Assembly (NCBI GenBank): GCA_963932145.1
Contig: OZ010611.1
Coordinates: 59,095,292 to 59,159,291 of the forward strand
Direction of reading: 5' to 3'
Length of the DNA: 64,000 bases
Source of the DNA: Acanthosepion lycidas
Lineage: Eukaryota > Mollusca > Cephalopoda > Sepiida > Sepiidae
Position 1 is the stretch's first letter; each line of letters begins with the position of its first letter. The position numbers were made by a program, and so were the translations under genes. Of the stretch, positions 24,033 through 34,837 are shown in pieces. The notes under the pieces were generated by a model. It was not told the origin of the DNA, made no database searches, and was given only the letters and a program-made list of their open reading frames with translations.

Positions 24033-26302
24033 AATTCGTAGAAATGGAGTAGCGTGCAATGGTGTCGTCTCATACAACAGTGAATCAGTAGAAAAAATTT
24101 GTGGGCACAAAATGGGTGATCAGTGTCTTATTCTCTTCTGTTTGTACCTTGTCTTTAGCTTTTTCTTCTATATTTAACTTTATATAGAGGCTAGGCCCCT
24201 TTCTAAATCTTGGTTGAAATTATTTTTCATTATAATTCATAGAAATGGAGTAGCGTGCAATGGTGTCGTCTCATACAACAGTGAGTTAGGAGAAAAAATT
24301 TGTGGGCACAAAATGGGTGATCAGTGTCTTATTCTCTTCTGTTTGTGCCTTGTCTTTAGCTTTTTCTTCTATATTTAACTTTATGTAGAGGCTAGGCCCC
24401 TTTCTAAATCTTGGTTGGAATCATTTTGCATTCTAATTTGTAGAAATGGAGTAGCGTGCAATGGTGTCGTCTCAAACAACAGTGAGTTAGGAGAAAAAAT
24501 TTGTGGGCCCAAAATGGGTGATCAGTGTCTTATTCTCTTCTGTTTGAGCCTTGTCTTTAGCTTTTCCTTCTATATTTAACTTTATGTAGAGGAGAGGCCC
24601 CCATCAAAATCTTGGTTGAAATTATTTTTCATTCTAATTCATAGAAATGGAGTAGCGTGCAATGGTGTCGTCTCATACAACAGTGAGTTAGTAGAAAAAA
24701 ATTTGTGGGCACAAAATGGGGGATCAGTGTCTCATTCTCTTCTGTTTATACCTTGTCTTTAGCTTTTTCATCTATATTTAACTTTATGTAGAGGCTAGGC
24801 CCCTTTCTAAATCTTGGTTGTAATTATTTTTCATTCTAATTAATAGAAATGGAGTAGCGTGCAATGGTGTCGTCTCATACAACAGTGAGTCAGTAGAAAA
24901 AATTTGTGGGCACAAAATGGGTGATCAGTGTCTTATTCTCTTCTGTTTGTACCTTGTCTTAAGCTTTTTCTTCTATATTTAACTTTATATAGAGGCTAGG
25001 CCCCTTTCTAAATCTTGGTTGAAATTATTTTTCATTCTAATTAATAGAAATGGAGTAGAGTGCAATGGTGTCGTCTCATACAACAGTGAGTTAGGAGAAA
25101 AAATTTGTGGGCACAAAATGGGTGATCAGTGTCTTATTCTCTTCTGTTTGTGCCTTGTCTTTAGCTTTTTCTTCTATATTTAACTTTAAGTAGTGGCTAG
25201 GCCCCTTTCTAAATCTTGGTTGAAATAATTTTTCATTCTAATTCATAGAAATGGAGAAGCGTGCAATGGTGTCGTCTCATACAACAGTGAGTTAGGAGAA
25301 AATATTTGTGGGCACAAAGTGGGTGATCAGTGTCTTATTCTCTTCTGTTTGTGCCTTGTCTTTAGCTTTTTCTTCTATATTTAACTTTAAGTAGAGGCTA
25401 GGCCCCTTTCTAAATCTTGGTTGAAATTATTTTTTATTCTAATTCATAGAAATGGAGTAGCGTGCAATGGTGTCGTCTCATACAACAGTGAGTTAGGAGA
25501 AAATATTTGTGGGCACAAAATGGGTGATCAGTGTCTTATTCTCTTCTGTTTGTGCCTTGTCTTTAGCTTTTTCTTCTATATTTAACATTATGCAGAGGCT
25601 AGGCCCCCCTCTAAATCTTGGTTGAAATTATTTTTCATTCTAATTCATAGAAATGAAGTAGCGTGCAATTGTGTCGTCTCATACAACAGTGAGTTAGGAG
25701 ATAAAATTTGTGGGCACAAAATGGGTGATCAGTGTCTTATTCTCTTCTGTTTGTGCCTTGTCTTTGACTTTTTCTTCTATATTTAACTTTATGTAGAGGC
25801 TAGGCCCCCCTCTAAATCTTGGTTGAAATTATTTTTCATTCTAATTAATAGAAATGGAGTAGAGTGCAATGGTGTCGTCTCATACAACAGTGAGTTAGGA
25901 GAAAAAATTTGTGGGCACAAAATGGGTGATCAGTGTCTTATTCTCTTCTGTTTGTGCCTTGTCTTTAGCTTTTTCTTCTATATTTAACTTTAAGTAGAGG
26001 CTAGGCCCCTTTCTAAATCTTGGTTGAAATTATTTTTTATTCTAATTCATAGAAATGGAGTAGCGTGCAATGGTGTCGTCTCATACAACAGTGAGTTAGG
26101 AGAAAATATTTGTGGGCACAAAATGGGTGATCAGTGTCTTATTCTCTTCTGTTTGTGCCTTGTCTTTAGATTTTTCTTCTATATTTAACTTTATGTAGAG
26201 GCTAGGCCCCTTTCTAAATCTTGGTTGGAATTATTTTTCATTTTAATTCGTAGAAATGGAGTAGCGTGCAATGGTGTCGTCTCATACAACAGTGAGTCAG
26301 TA
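24033..26302 (+). repeat. 11-monomer HOR, copy 2
   Basis: Near-perfect copy of the preceding 2,212 bp, extending about 60 bp past one unit before diverging at GTGAGTCAGTATAAAA. The only difference I noticed is AGTAGAAAA here (near 24690) against AGTCGAAAA in copy 1 (near 22478). It is among the youngest duplications in the window by identity. Confidence 0.92.
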
Positions 26303-27640
26303 TAAAAATTTGTGGGCACAAAATGGGTGATTAGTGTCTTATTCTGTTCTGTTTGTACCTTGTCTTTAGCTTTTTCTTCTATATTTAACTTTATATAGAG
26401 GCTAGGCCCCTTTCTAAATCTTGGTTGAAATTATTTTTCATTATACTTCATAGAAATGGAGTAGCGTGCAATGGTGTCGTCTCATACAACAGTGAGTTAG
26501 GAGAAAAAATTTGTGGGCACAAAATGGGTGATCAGTGTCTTATTCTCTTCTGTTTGTGCCTTGTCTTTAGCTTTTTCTTCTATATTTAACTTTATGTAGA
26601 GGCTAGGCCCCTTTCTAAATCTTGGTTGGCATCATTTTGCATTCTAATTTGTAGAAATGGAGTAGCGTGCAATGGTGTCGTCTCAAACAACAGTGAGTTA
26701 GGAGAAAAAATTTGTGGGCCCAAAATAGGTGATCAGTGTCTTATTCTCTTCTGTTTGAGCCTTGTCTTTAGCTTTTCTTTCTATATTTAACTTTATGTAG
26801 AGGATAGGCCCCCATCAAAATCTTGGTTGAAATTATTTTTCATTCTAATTAATAGAAATGGAGTAGAGTGCAATGGTGTCGTCTCATACAACAGTGAGTT
26901 AGGAGAAAAAATTTGTGGGCACAAAATGGGTGATCAGTGTCTTATTCTCTTCTGTTTGTGCCTTGTCTTTAGCTTTTTCTTCTATATTTAACTTTAAGTA
27001 GAGGCTAGGCCCCTTTCTAAATCTTGGTTGAAATTATTTTTCATTCTAATTCATAGAAATGGAGTAGCGTGCAATGGTGTCGTCTCATACAACAGTGAGT
27101 TAGGAGAAAATATTTGTGGGCACAAAATGGGTGATCAGTGTCTTATTCTCTTCTGTTTGTGCCTTGTCTTTAGCTTTTACTTCTATATTTAACTTTAAGT
27201 AGAGGCTAGGCCCCTTTCTAAATCTTGGTTGAAATTATTTTTTATTCTAATTCATAGAAATGGAGTAGCGTGCAATGGTGTCGTCTCATACAACAGTGAG
27301 TTAGGAGAAAATATTTGTGGGCACAAAATGGGTGATCAGTGTCTTATTCTCTTCTGTTTGTGCCTTGTCTTTAGCTTTTTCTTCTATATTTAACATTATG
27401 CAGAGGCTAGGCCCCCCTCTAAATCTTGGTTGAAATTATTTTTCATTCTAATTCATAGAAATGGAGTAGCGTGCAATTGTGTCGTCTCATACAACAGTGA
27501 GTTAGGAGAAAAAATTTGTGGGCACAAAATGGGTGATCAGTGTCTTATTCTCTTCTGTTTGTGCCTTGTCTTTGACTTTTTCTTCTATATTTAACTTTAT
27601 GTAGAGGCTAGGCCCCCCTCTAAATCTTGGTTGAAATTAT
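26303..27640 (+). repeat. Shortened relative of the 11-mer unit
   Basis: The order of markers follows the 11-mer: CATTATACTTC, GGCATCATTTTGC, CCCCCATCAAAAT, GTAGAGTGC, CATTATGCAGAGG, TCTTTGACTTTTT. The two monomers carrying the seven-A tract, CATCTA and CTTAAGC are missing, so CATTATGCAG falls 1,808 bp (not 2,212) after its position in copy 2. It also lacks the ATGAAGTAG and GGAGATAAAA changes, so it looks like an older relative, not a fresh third copy. Confidence 0.8.
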
Positions 27641-28340
27641 TTTTATTGTAATTAATAGAAATGGAGTAGCGTTCAATGGTGTCGTCTCATACAACAGTGA
27701 GTTAGGAGAAAAAATTTGTGGGCACAAAATGGGTGATCAGTGTCTTATTCTCTTCATTTTTTGCCTTGTCTTTAGCTTTTTCTTCTATATTTAACTTTAT
27801 GTAGAGGCTAGGCCCCTTTCTAAATCTTCGTTGAAATTATTTTTCCTTCCAATTCATAGAAATGGAGAGGCGTGCAATGGTGTCGTCTCATGCAACAGTG
27901 AGGTAGGAGAAAAATTTACTGGGCACAAAATGGGTGATCAGTGTCTTATCCTCTTCTGTTTGTGCCTTGTCTTTAGCATTTTCTTCTATATTTAACTTTA
28001 TGTAGAGGCTAGGCCCCCCTCTAAATCTTGGTTGAAATTATTTTTTGTTCTAATTAATAGAAATGGAGTAGCGTGCAATGGTGTCATCTCATACAACAGT
28101 GAGGTAGGAGAAAAATTTGTTGGCACAAAATGGGTGATCAGTGTCTTATTCTCTTCTGTTTGTGCCTTGTCTTTAGCTTTTTCTTCTATATTTAACTTTA
28201 TGTAGAGGCTAGGCCCCACTCGAAATCTTGGTTGAAATTATTTTTCATTCTAATTCATAGAAATGGAGTAGCGTGCAATGGTGTCGTCTCATACAACAGT
28301 GAGGTAGGAGAAAGAATTTGTTGGCACAAAATGGGTGATC
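27641..28340 (+). repeat. Old-type monomers at the subfamily boundary
   Basis: Between the two homogenised blocks lie a few divergent monomers. Features are TTTTTATTGTAATT, AGCGTTCAATGG, CTTCATTTTTTGCC, CTTCGTTGAAATT, TTTTCCTTCCAATT and CATGCAACAGTG. Their best matches by eye are monomers near 11.2-12.3 kb. To the left most monomers carry GGCCCCTTTCT; to the right nearly all carry GGCCCCCCTCT and new tail types. Confidence 0.7.
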
Positions 28341-29258
28341 AGTGCCTTATTCACTTCTGTTTGTGCCTTGTCTTTAGCTTTTTCTTCTAAATTTAACTTT
28401 ATGTAGAGGCTAGGCCCCCCTCTAAATCTTGGTTGAAATAATTTTTCATTCTAATTAATAGAAATGGAGTAGCGATCAAAGGTGTCGTCTCAAACAACAG
28501 TGAGTTAGGAGAATAAATTTGTGGGCACAAAATGGGTGATCAGTGTCTTATTCTCTACTGTTTATACCTTGTCTTTAGCTTTTTCTTCTATATTTAACTT
28601 TATGTAGAGGCTAGGCCCCCCTCTAAATCTTGGTTGAAATTATATTTCATTCTAATTAATAGAAATGGAGTAGCGTGCAATGGTGTCGTCTCATACAACT
28701 GTGAGTTAGCAGATAAAATTTGTGGGCACAAAATGGGTGATCAGTGTCTCATACTCTTCTGTTTATGCCTTGTCTTTAGCTTTTTCTTCTATATTTAACT
28801 TTATGTAGAGGCTAGCCCCCCCTCAAAATCTTGGTTTAAATTATTTTTCATTCTAATTAATAGAAATGGAGTAGTGTGCAATGGTGTCGTCTCATACAAC
28901 TGTGAGTTAGCAGATACAATTTGTGGGCACAAAACGGGTGATCAGTGTCTTATACTCTTCTGTTTATGCCTTGTCTTTAGCTTTTTCTTCTATATTTAAC
29001 TTTATCTAGAGGCTAGGCCCCACTCTAAATCTTGGTTGAAATTATTTTTCATTCTAATTAATAGAAATGGAGTAGCGTGCAATGGTGTCGTCTCATACAA
29101 CAGTGAGGTAGGAGAAAAAATTTGTTGGCACAAAATGGGTGATCAGTGTCTTATTCTCTTCTGTTTGTGCCTTGCCTTTAACTTTTTGTTCTACATTTAA
29201 CATTATGTCGAGGCTAGGCCCCCCTCTAAATCTTGGTTGAAATTATTTTTCATTCTAA
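28240..29258 (+). repeat. About 1-kb five-monomer module, occurrence 1 of 3
   Basis: Ordered markers are AGTGCCTTATTCAC, TTCTAAATTTAAC, GCGATCAAAGG, GAGAATAAATTTG, CTCTACTGTTTATACC, TCTCATACTC, GTTTAAATT, TAGTGTGCAATGG, GATACAATTTG, TTATCTAGAGG and CCTTGCCTTTAACTTTTTG. The same order recurs at offsets of about 4,622 and 10,448 bp. Confidence 0.85.
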
Positions 29259-29469
29259 TTCATAGAAATGGAGTAGCGTGCAATGGTGTCGTCTCATACA
29301 ACAGTGAGTTAGGAGAAAAAATTTGTGGGCACAAAAAGCGTGATCAGTGTCTTATTTTCTTTTGTTTGTGTCTTGTCTTTAGCTTTTTCTTCTATATTTA
29401 ACTTTATGTAGAGTCTAGGCCCCCCTCTAAATCTTGGTTGAAATTATTTTTCATTCTAATTCATAGAAA

Positions 29470-30420
29470 TGGAGTAGCGTGCAATTGTGTCGTCTCATAC
29501 AACAGTGAGGTAGGAGAAAAAATTTGTTGGCACAAAATGGGTGATCAGTGCCTTATTCACTTCTGTTTGTGCCTTGTCTTTAGCTTTTTCTTCTATATTT
29601 AACTTTATGTAGAGGCTAGGCCCCTCTCTAAATCTAGGTTGAAATAATTTTTCATTCTAATTAATAGAAATGGAGTAGCGATCAAAGGTGTCGTCTCAAA
29701 CAACAGTGAGTTAGGAGAAAAAATTTGTGGGCACAAAATGGGTGATCAGTGTCTCATACTCTTCTGTTTATGCCTTGTCTTTAGCTTTTTCTTCTGTATT
29801 TAACTTTATGTAGAGGCTAGGCCCCCCTCTAAATCTTGGTTGAAATTATTTTTCATTCTAATTAATAGAAATGGAGTAGCGATCAAAGGTGTCCTCTCAA
29901 ACAACAGTGAGTTAGGAGAAAAAATTTGTGGGCACAAAATGGGTGATCAGTGTCTTATTCTCTTCTGTTTGTGCCTTGTCTTTAGCTTTTTCTTCTATAT
30001 TTAACTTTATGTAGAGGCTAGGCCGCTTTCTAAATCTTGGTTGAAATTATTTTTCATTCTAATTAATAGAAATGGAGTAGCGTGTAATGGTGTCGTCTCA
30101 TACAACTGTGAGTTAGCAGATAAAATTTGTGGGCACAAAATGGGTGATCAGTGTCTTATTCTCTTCTGTTTATGCCTTGTCTTTAGCTTTTTCTTCTATA
30201 TATAACTTCATGTAGAGGAAAGACCCCCCTCTAAATCTTGGTTGAAATTATTTTTCATTCTAATTAATAGAAATGGAGTAGCGTGTAATGGTGTCGTCTC
30301 ATACAACTGTGAGTTAGCAGATAAAATTTGTGGGCACAAAATGGGTGATCAGTGTCTTATTCTTTTCTGTTTATGCCTTGTCTTTACCTTTTTCTTCTAT
30401 ATTTAACTTTATGTAGAGGC
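29470..30420 (+). repeat. Segment repeated 1,808 bp downstream (9-mer spacing), copy 1
   Basis: About 950 bp beginning at GCAATTGTGTCG, with CTCTCTAAATCTAGG, GCGATCAAAGG, TTCTGTATTTAAC, GTGTCCTCTC (29891), GGCCGCTTTCT, GTGTAATGG and GGAAAGACCCC. It is repeated at 31278-32228, where GTGTCCTCTC lies at 31699. The 1,808 bp offset is nine monomers less one base. Confidence 0.88.
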
Positions 30421-31277
30421 TAGGCCCCCCTCTAAATCTTGGTTGAAATTATTTTTCATTCTAATTAATAGAAATGGAGTAGCATGCAATGGTGTCGTCT
30501 AATACAACAGTGAGGTAGGAGAAAAAATTTGTTGGCACAAATGGGTGATCAGTGTCTTATTCTCTTCTGTTTGTGCGTTGTCTTTAGCTTTTTCTTCTAT
30601 ATTTAACTTTATGTGGAGGCTAGGCCCCCCTCTAAATCTTGGTTGAAATTATTTTTCATTCTAATTCATAGAAATGGAGTAGCGTGCAATGGTGTCGTCT
30701 CATACAACAGCGAGGTAGGAGAAAAAATTTGATGGCACAAAATAGGTGATCAGTGTCTTATTCTCTTCTGTTTGTGCCTTGTCTTTAGCTTTTTCTTCTA
30801 TATTTGACTTTATGTAGAGGCTAGGCCCCCCTCTAAATCTTGGTTGAAATCATTTTTCATTCTAATTAATAGAAATGGAGTAGCGTGCAATGGTGTCGTC
30901 TCATACAACTGTGAGTTAGCAGATAAAATTTGTGGGCACAAAATGGGTGATCAGTGTCTCATACTCTTCTGTTTATGCCTTGTCTTTAGCTTTTTCTTCT
31001 ATATTTAACTTTATCTAGAGGCTAGGCCCCCCTCTAAATCTTGGTTGAAATTATTTTTCATTCTAATTAATAGAAATGGAGTAGCGTGCAATGGTGTCGT
31101 CTCATACAACTGTGAGTTAGCAGATAAAATTTGTGGGCACAAAATGGGTGATCAGTGTCTTATACTCTTCTGTTTATGCCTTGTCTTTAGCTTTTTCTTC
31201 TATATTTAACTTTATCTAGAGGCTAGGCCCCCCTCTAAATCTTGGTTGAAATTATTTTTCATTCTAATTAATAGAAA
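30421..31277 (+). repeat. Monomers between the two 9-mer-spaced copies
   Basis: About four monomers with GTAGCATGCAATGG, a one-base-short GGCACAAATGGG, ACAGCGAGGTAG, TTTGATGGC and TTATCTAGAGG. The same series is found at about 35.5-36.3 kb and 40.3-41.1 kb, as part of the larger 4.8-5.0 kb unit. Confidence 0.8.
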
Positions 31278-32228
31278 TGGAGTAGCGTGCAATTGTGTCG
31301 TCTCATACAACAGTGAGGTAGGAGAAAAAATTTGTTGGCACAAAATGGGTGATCAGTGCCTTATTCACTTCTGTTTGTGCCTTGTCTTTAGCTTTTTCTT
31401 CTATATTTAACTTTATGTAGAGGCTAGGCCCCTCTCTAAATCTAGGTTGAAATAATTTTTCATTCTAATTAATAGAAATGGAGTAGCGATCAAAGGTGTC
31501 GTCTCAAACAACAGTGAGTTAGGAGAAAAAATTTGTGGGCACAAAATGGGTGATCAGTGTCTCATACTCTTCTGTTTATGCCTTGTCTTTAGCTTTTTCT
31601 TCTGTATTTAACTTTATGTAGAGGCTAGGCCCCCCTCTAAATCTTGGTTGAAATTATTTTTCATTCTAATTAATAGAAATGGAGTAGCGATCAAAGGTGT
31701 CCTCTCAAACAACAGTGAGTTAGGAGAAAAAATTTGTGGGCACAAAATGGGTGATCAGTGTCTTATTCTCTTCTGTTTGTGCCTTGTCTTTAGCTTTTTC
31801 TTCTATATTTAACTTTATGTAGAGGCTAGGCCGCTTTCTAAATCTTGGTTGAAATTATTTTTCATTCTAATTAATAGAAATGGAGTAGCGTGTAATGGTG
31901 TCGTCTCATACAACTGTGAGTTAGCAGATAAAATTTGTGGGCACAAAATGGGTGATCAGTGTCTTATTCTCTTCTGTTTATGCCTTGTCTTTAGCTTTTT
32001 CTTCTATATATAACTTCATGTAGAGGAAAGACCCCCCTCTAAATCTTGGTTGAAATTATTTTTCATTCTAATTAATAGAAATGGAGTAGCGTGTAATGGT
32101 GTCGTCTCATACAACTGTGAGTTAGCAGATAAAATTTGTGGGCACAAAATGGGTGATCAGTGTCTTATTCTTTTCTGTTTATGCCTTGTCTTTACCTTTT
32201 TCTTCTATATTTAACTTTATGTAGAGGC
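31278..32228 (+). repeat. Segment repeated from 1,808 bp upstream, copy 2
   Basis: This carries the same ordered markers as 29470-30420 and ends where this copy reads GGCTATCCCCCCC and the other reads GGCTAGGCCCCCC. The same series recurs at about 36.3 kb and 41.1 kb, but there GTGTCGTCTC stands in place of GTGTCCTCTC. Confidence 0.88.
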
Positions 32229-32232
32229 TATC

Positions 32233-33229
32233 CCCCCCTCTAAATCTTGGTTGAAATTATTTTTCATTCTAATTAATAGAAATGGAGTAGGGTGCAATGG
32301 TGTCGTCTCATACAACTGTGAGTTAGCAGATAAAATTTGTGGGCACAAAATGGGTGATCAGTGTCTTATTCTCTTCTGTTTATGCCTTGTCTTTACCTTT
32401 TTCTTCTATATTTAACTTTATGTAGAAGCTAGGCCCCCCTATAAATCTTGGTTGAAATTATTTTTCATTCTAATTAATAGAAATAGAGTAGCGTGCAATG
32501 GTGTCGTCTCATACAACTGTGAATTAGCAGATAAAATTTGTGGGCACAAAATGGGTGATCAGTGTCTTATACTCTTCTGTTTATGCCTTGTCTTTACCTT
32601 TTTCTTCTATATTTAACTTTATGTAGAGGCTAGGCCCCCCTCTGAATCTTGGTTAAAATTATTTTTCATTATAATTAATAGAAATGGAGTAGCGTGCAAT
32701 GGTGTCGTCTCATACAACTGTGAGTTAGCAGATAAAATTTGTGGGCACAAAATGGGTGATCAGTATCTTATACTCTTCTGTTTATGCCTTGTCTTTAGCT
32801 TTTTCTTCTATATTTAACTTTATATAGAGGCTAGGCCCCCCTCTAAATCTTGGTTGAAATTATTTTTCATTCTAATTCATAGAAATGGAGTAGCGTGCAA
32901 TGGTGTCGTCTCATAGAACAGTGAGGTAGGAGAAAAAATTTGTTGGCACAAAATGGTTGATCAGTGCCTTATTCACTTCTGTTTGTGCCTTGTCTTTAGC
33001 TTTTTCTTCTAAATTTAACTTTATGTAGAGGCTAGGCCCCCCTCTAAATCTTGGTTGAAATAATTTTTCATTCTAATTAATAGAAATGGAGTAGCGATCA
33101 AAGGTGTCGTCTCAAACAACAGTGAGTTAGGAGAATAAATTTGTGGGCACAAAATGGGTGATCAGTGTCTTATTCTCTACTGTTTATACCTTGTCTTTTC
33201 CTTTTTCTTCTATATTTAACTTTATGTAG
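32233..33229 (+). repeat. Five-monomer segment repeated at 1,608 bp, copy 1
   Basis: The segment starts near GGAGTAGGGTGC (32285). It continues through AGAAGCTAGG, AAATAGAGTAG, GTGAATTAGCAG, CTGAATCTTGGTTAAAA, CAGTATCTTATAC, CATAGAACAGTG, GGTTGATCAGTGCC and GAGAATAAATTTG (33131). Each marker returns exactly 1,608 bp (8 x 201) downstream. The second half coincides with the five-monomer module described at 28240. Confidence 0.88.
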
Positions 33230-33885
33230 AGGCTAGGCCCCCCTCTAAATCTTGGTTGAAATTATTTTTCATTCTAATTAATAGAAATGGAGTAGCGTGC
33301 AATGGTGTCGTCTCATACAACTGTGAGTTAGCAGATAAAATTTGTGGGCACAAAATGGGTGATCAGTGTCTCATACTCTTCTGTTTATGCCTTGTCTTTA
33401 GCTTTTTCTTCTATATTTAACTTTATGTAGAGGCTAGCCCCCCCTCAAAATCTTGGTTTAAATTATTTTTCATTCTAATTAATAGAAATGGAGTAGTGTG
33501 CAATGGTGTCGTCTCATACAACTGTGAGTTAGCAGATACAATTTGTGGGCACAAAATGGGTGATCAGTGTCTTATACTCTTCTGTTTATGCCTTGTCTTT
33601 AGCTTTTTCTTCTATATTTAACTTTATCTAGAGGCTAGGCCCCACTCTAAATCTTGGTTGAAATTATTTTTCATTCTAATTAATAGAAATGGAGTAGCGT
33701 GCAATGGTGTCGTCTCATACAACAGTGAGGTAGGAGAAAAAATTTGTTGGCACACAATGGGTGATCAGTGTCTTATTCTCTTCTGTTTGTGCCTTGCCTT
33801 TAACTTTTTGTTCTACATTTAACATTATGTCGAGGCTAGGCCCCCCTCTAAATCTTGGTTGAAATTATTTTTCATTCTAATTAAT
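32862..33885 (+). repeat. About 1-kb five-monomer module, occurrence 2 of 3
   Basis: The marker order matches that at 28240-29258, with GAGAATAAATTTG at 33131 and CCTTGCCTTTAACTTTTTG near 33792. It ends by switching to the AGGGTGC monomer, not to the AAAAAGCGTG monomer that follows the module at 29.3 and 39.7 kb. The copies therefore recombined with different flanks. Confidence 0.85.
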
Positions 33886-34837
33886 AGAAATGGAGTAGGG
33901 TGCAATGGTGTCGTCTCATACAACTGTGAGTTAGCAGATAAAATTTGTGGGCACAAAATGGGTGATCAGTGTCTTATTCTCTTCTGTTTATGCCTTGTCT
34001 TTACCTTTTTCTTCTATATTTAACTTTATGTAGAAGCTAGGCCCCCCTATAAATCTTGGTTGAAATTATTTTTCATTCTAATTAATAGAAATAGAGTAGC
34101 GTGCAATGGTGTCGTCTCATACAACTGTGAATTAGCAGATAAAATTTGTGGGCACAAAATGGGTGATCAGTGTCTTATACTCTTCTGTTTATGCCTTGTC
34201 TTTACCTTTTTCTTCTATATTTAACTTTATGTAGAGGCTAGGCCCCCCTCTGAATCTTGGTTAAAATTATTTTTCATTATAATTAATAGAAATGGAGTAG
34301 CGTGCAATGGTGTCGTCTCATACAACTGTGAGTTAGCAGATAAAATTTGTGGGCACAAAATGGGTGATCAGTATCTTATACTCTTCTGTTTATGCCTTGT
34401 CTTTAGCTTTTTCTTCTATATTTAACTTTATATAGAGGCTAGGCCCCCCTCTAAATCTTGGTTGAAATTATTTTTCATTCTAATTCATAGAAATGGAGTA
34501 GCGTGCAATGGTGTCGTCTCATAGAACAGTGAGGTAGGAGAAAAAATTTGTTGGCACAAAATGGTTGATCAGTGCCTTATTCACTTCTGTTTGTGCCTTG
34601 TCTTTAGCTTTTTCTTCTAAATTTAACTTTATGTAGAGGCTAGGCCCCCCTCTAAATCTTGGTTGAAATAATTTTTCATTCTAATTAATAGAAATGGAGT
34701 AGCGATCAAAGGTGTCGTCTCAAACAACAGTGAGTTAGGAGAATAAATTTGTGGGCACAAAATGGGTGATCAGTGTCTTATTCTCTACTGTTTATACCTT
34801 GTCTTTACCTTTTTCTTCTATATTTAACTTTATGTAG
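33841..34837 (+). repeat. Five-monomer segment repeated at 1,608 bp, copy 2
   Basis: Near-identical to 32233-33229, including AGAAGCTAGG, AAATAGAGTAG and GAGAATAAATTTG (34739). The pair parts near the right end, where this copy has CTTTACCTTTTTC and GAGTCTAGG and the other has CTTTTCCTTTTTC and GAGGCTAGG. Confidence 0.88.
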
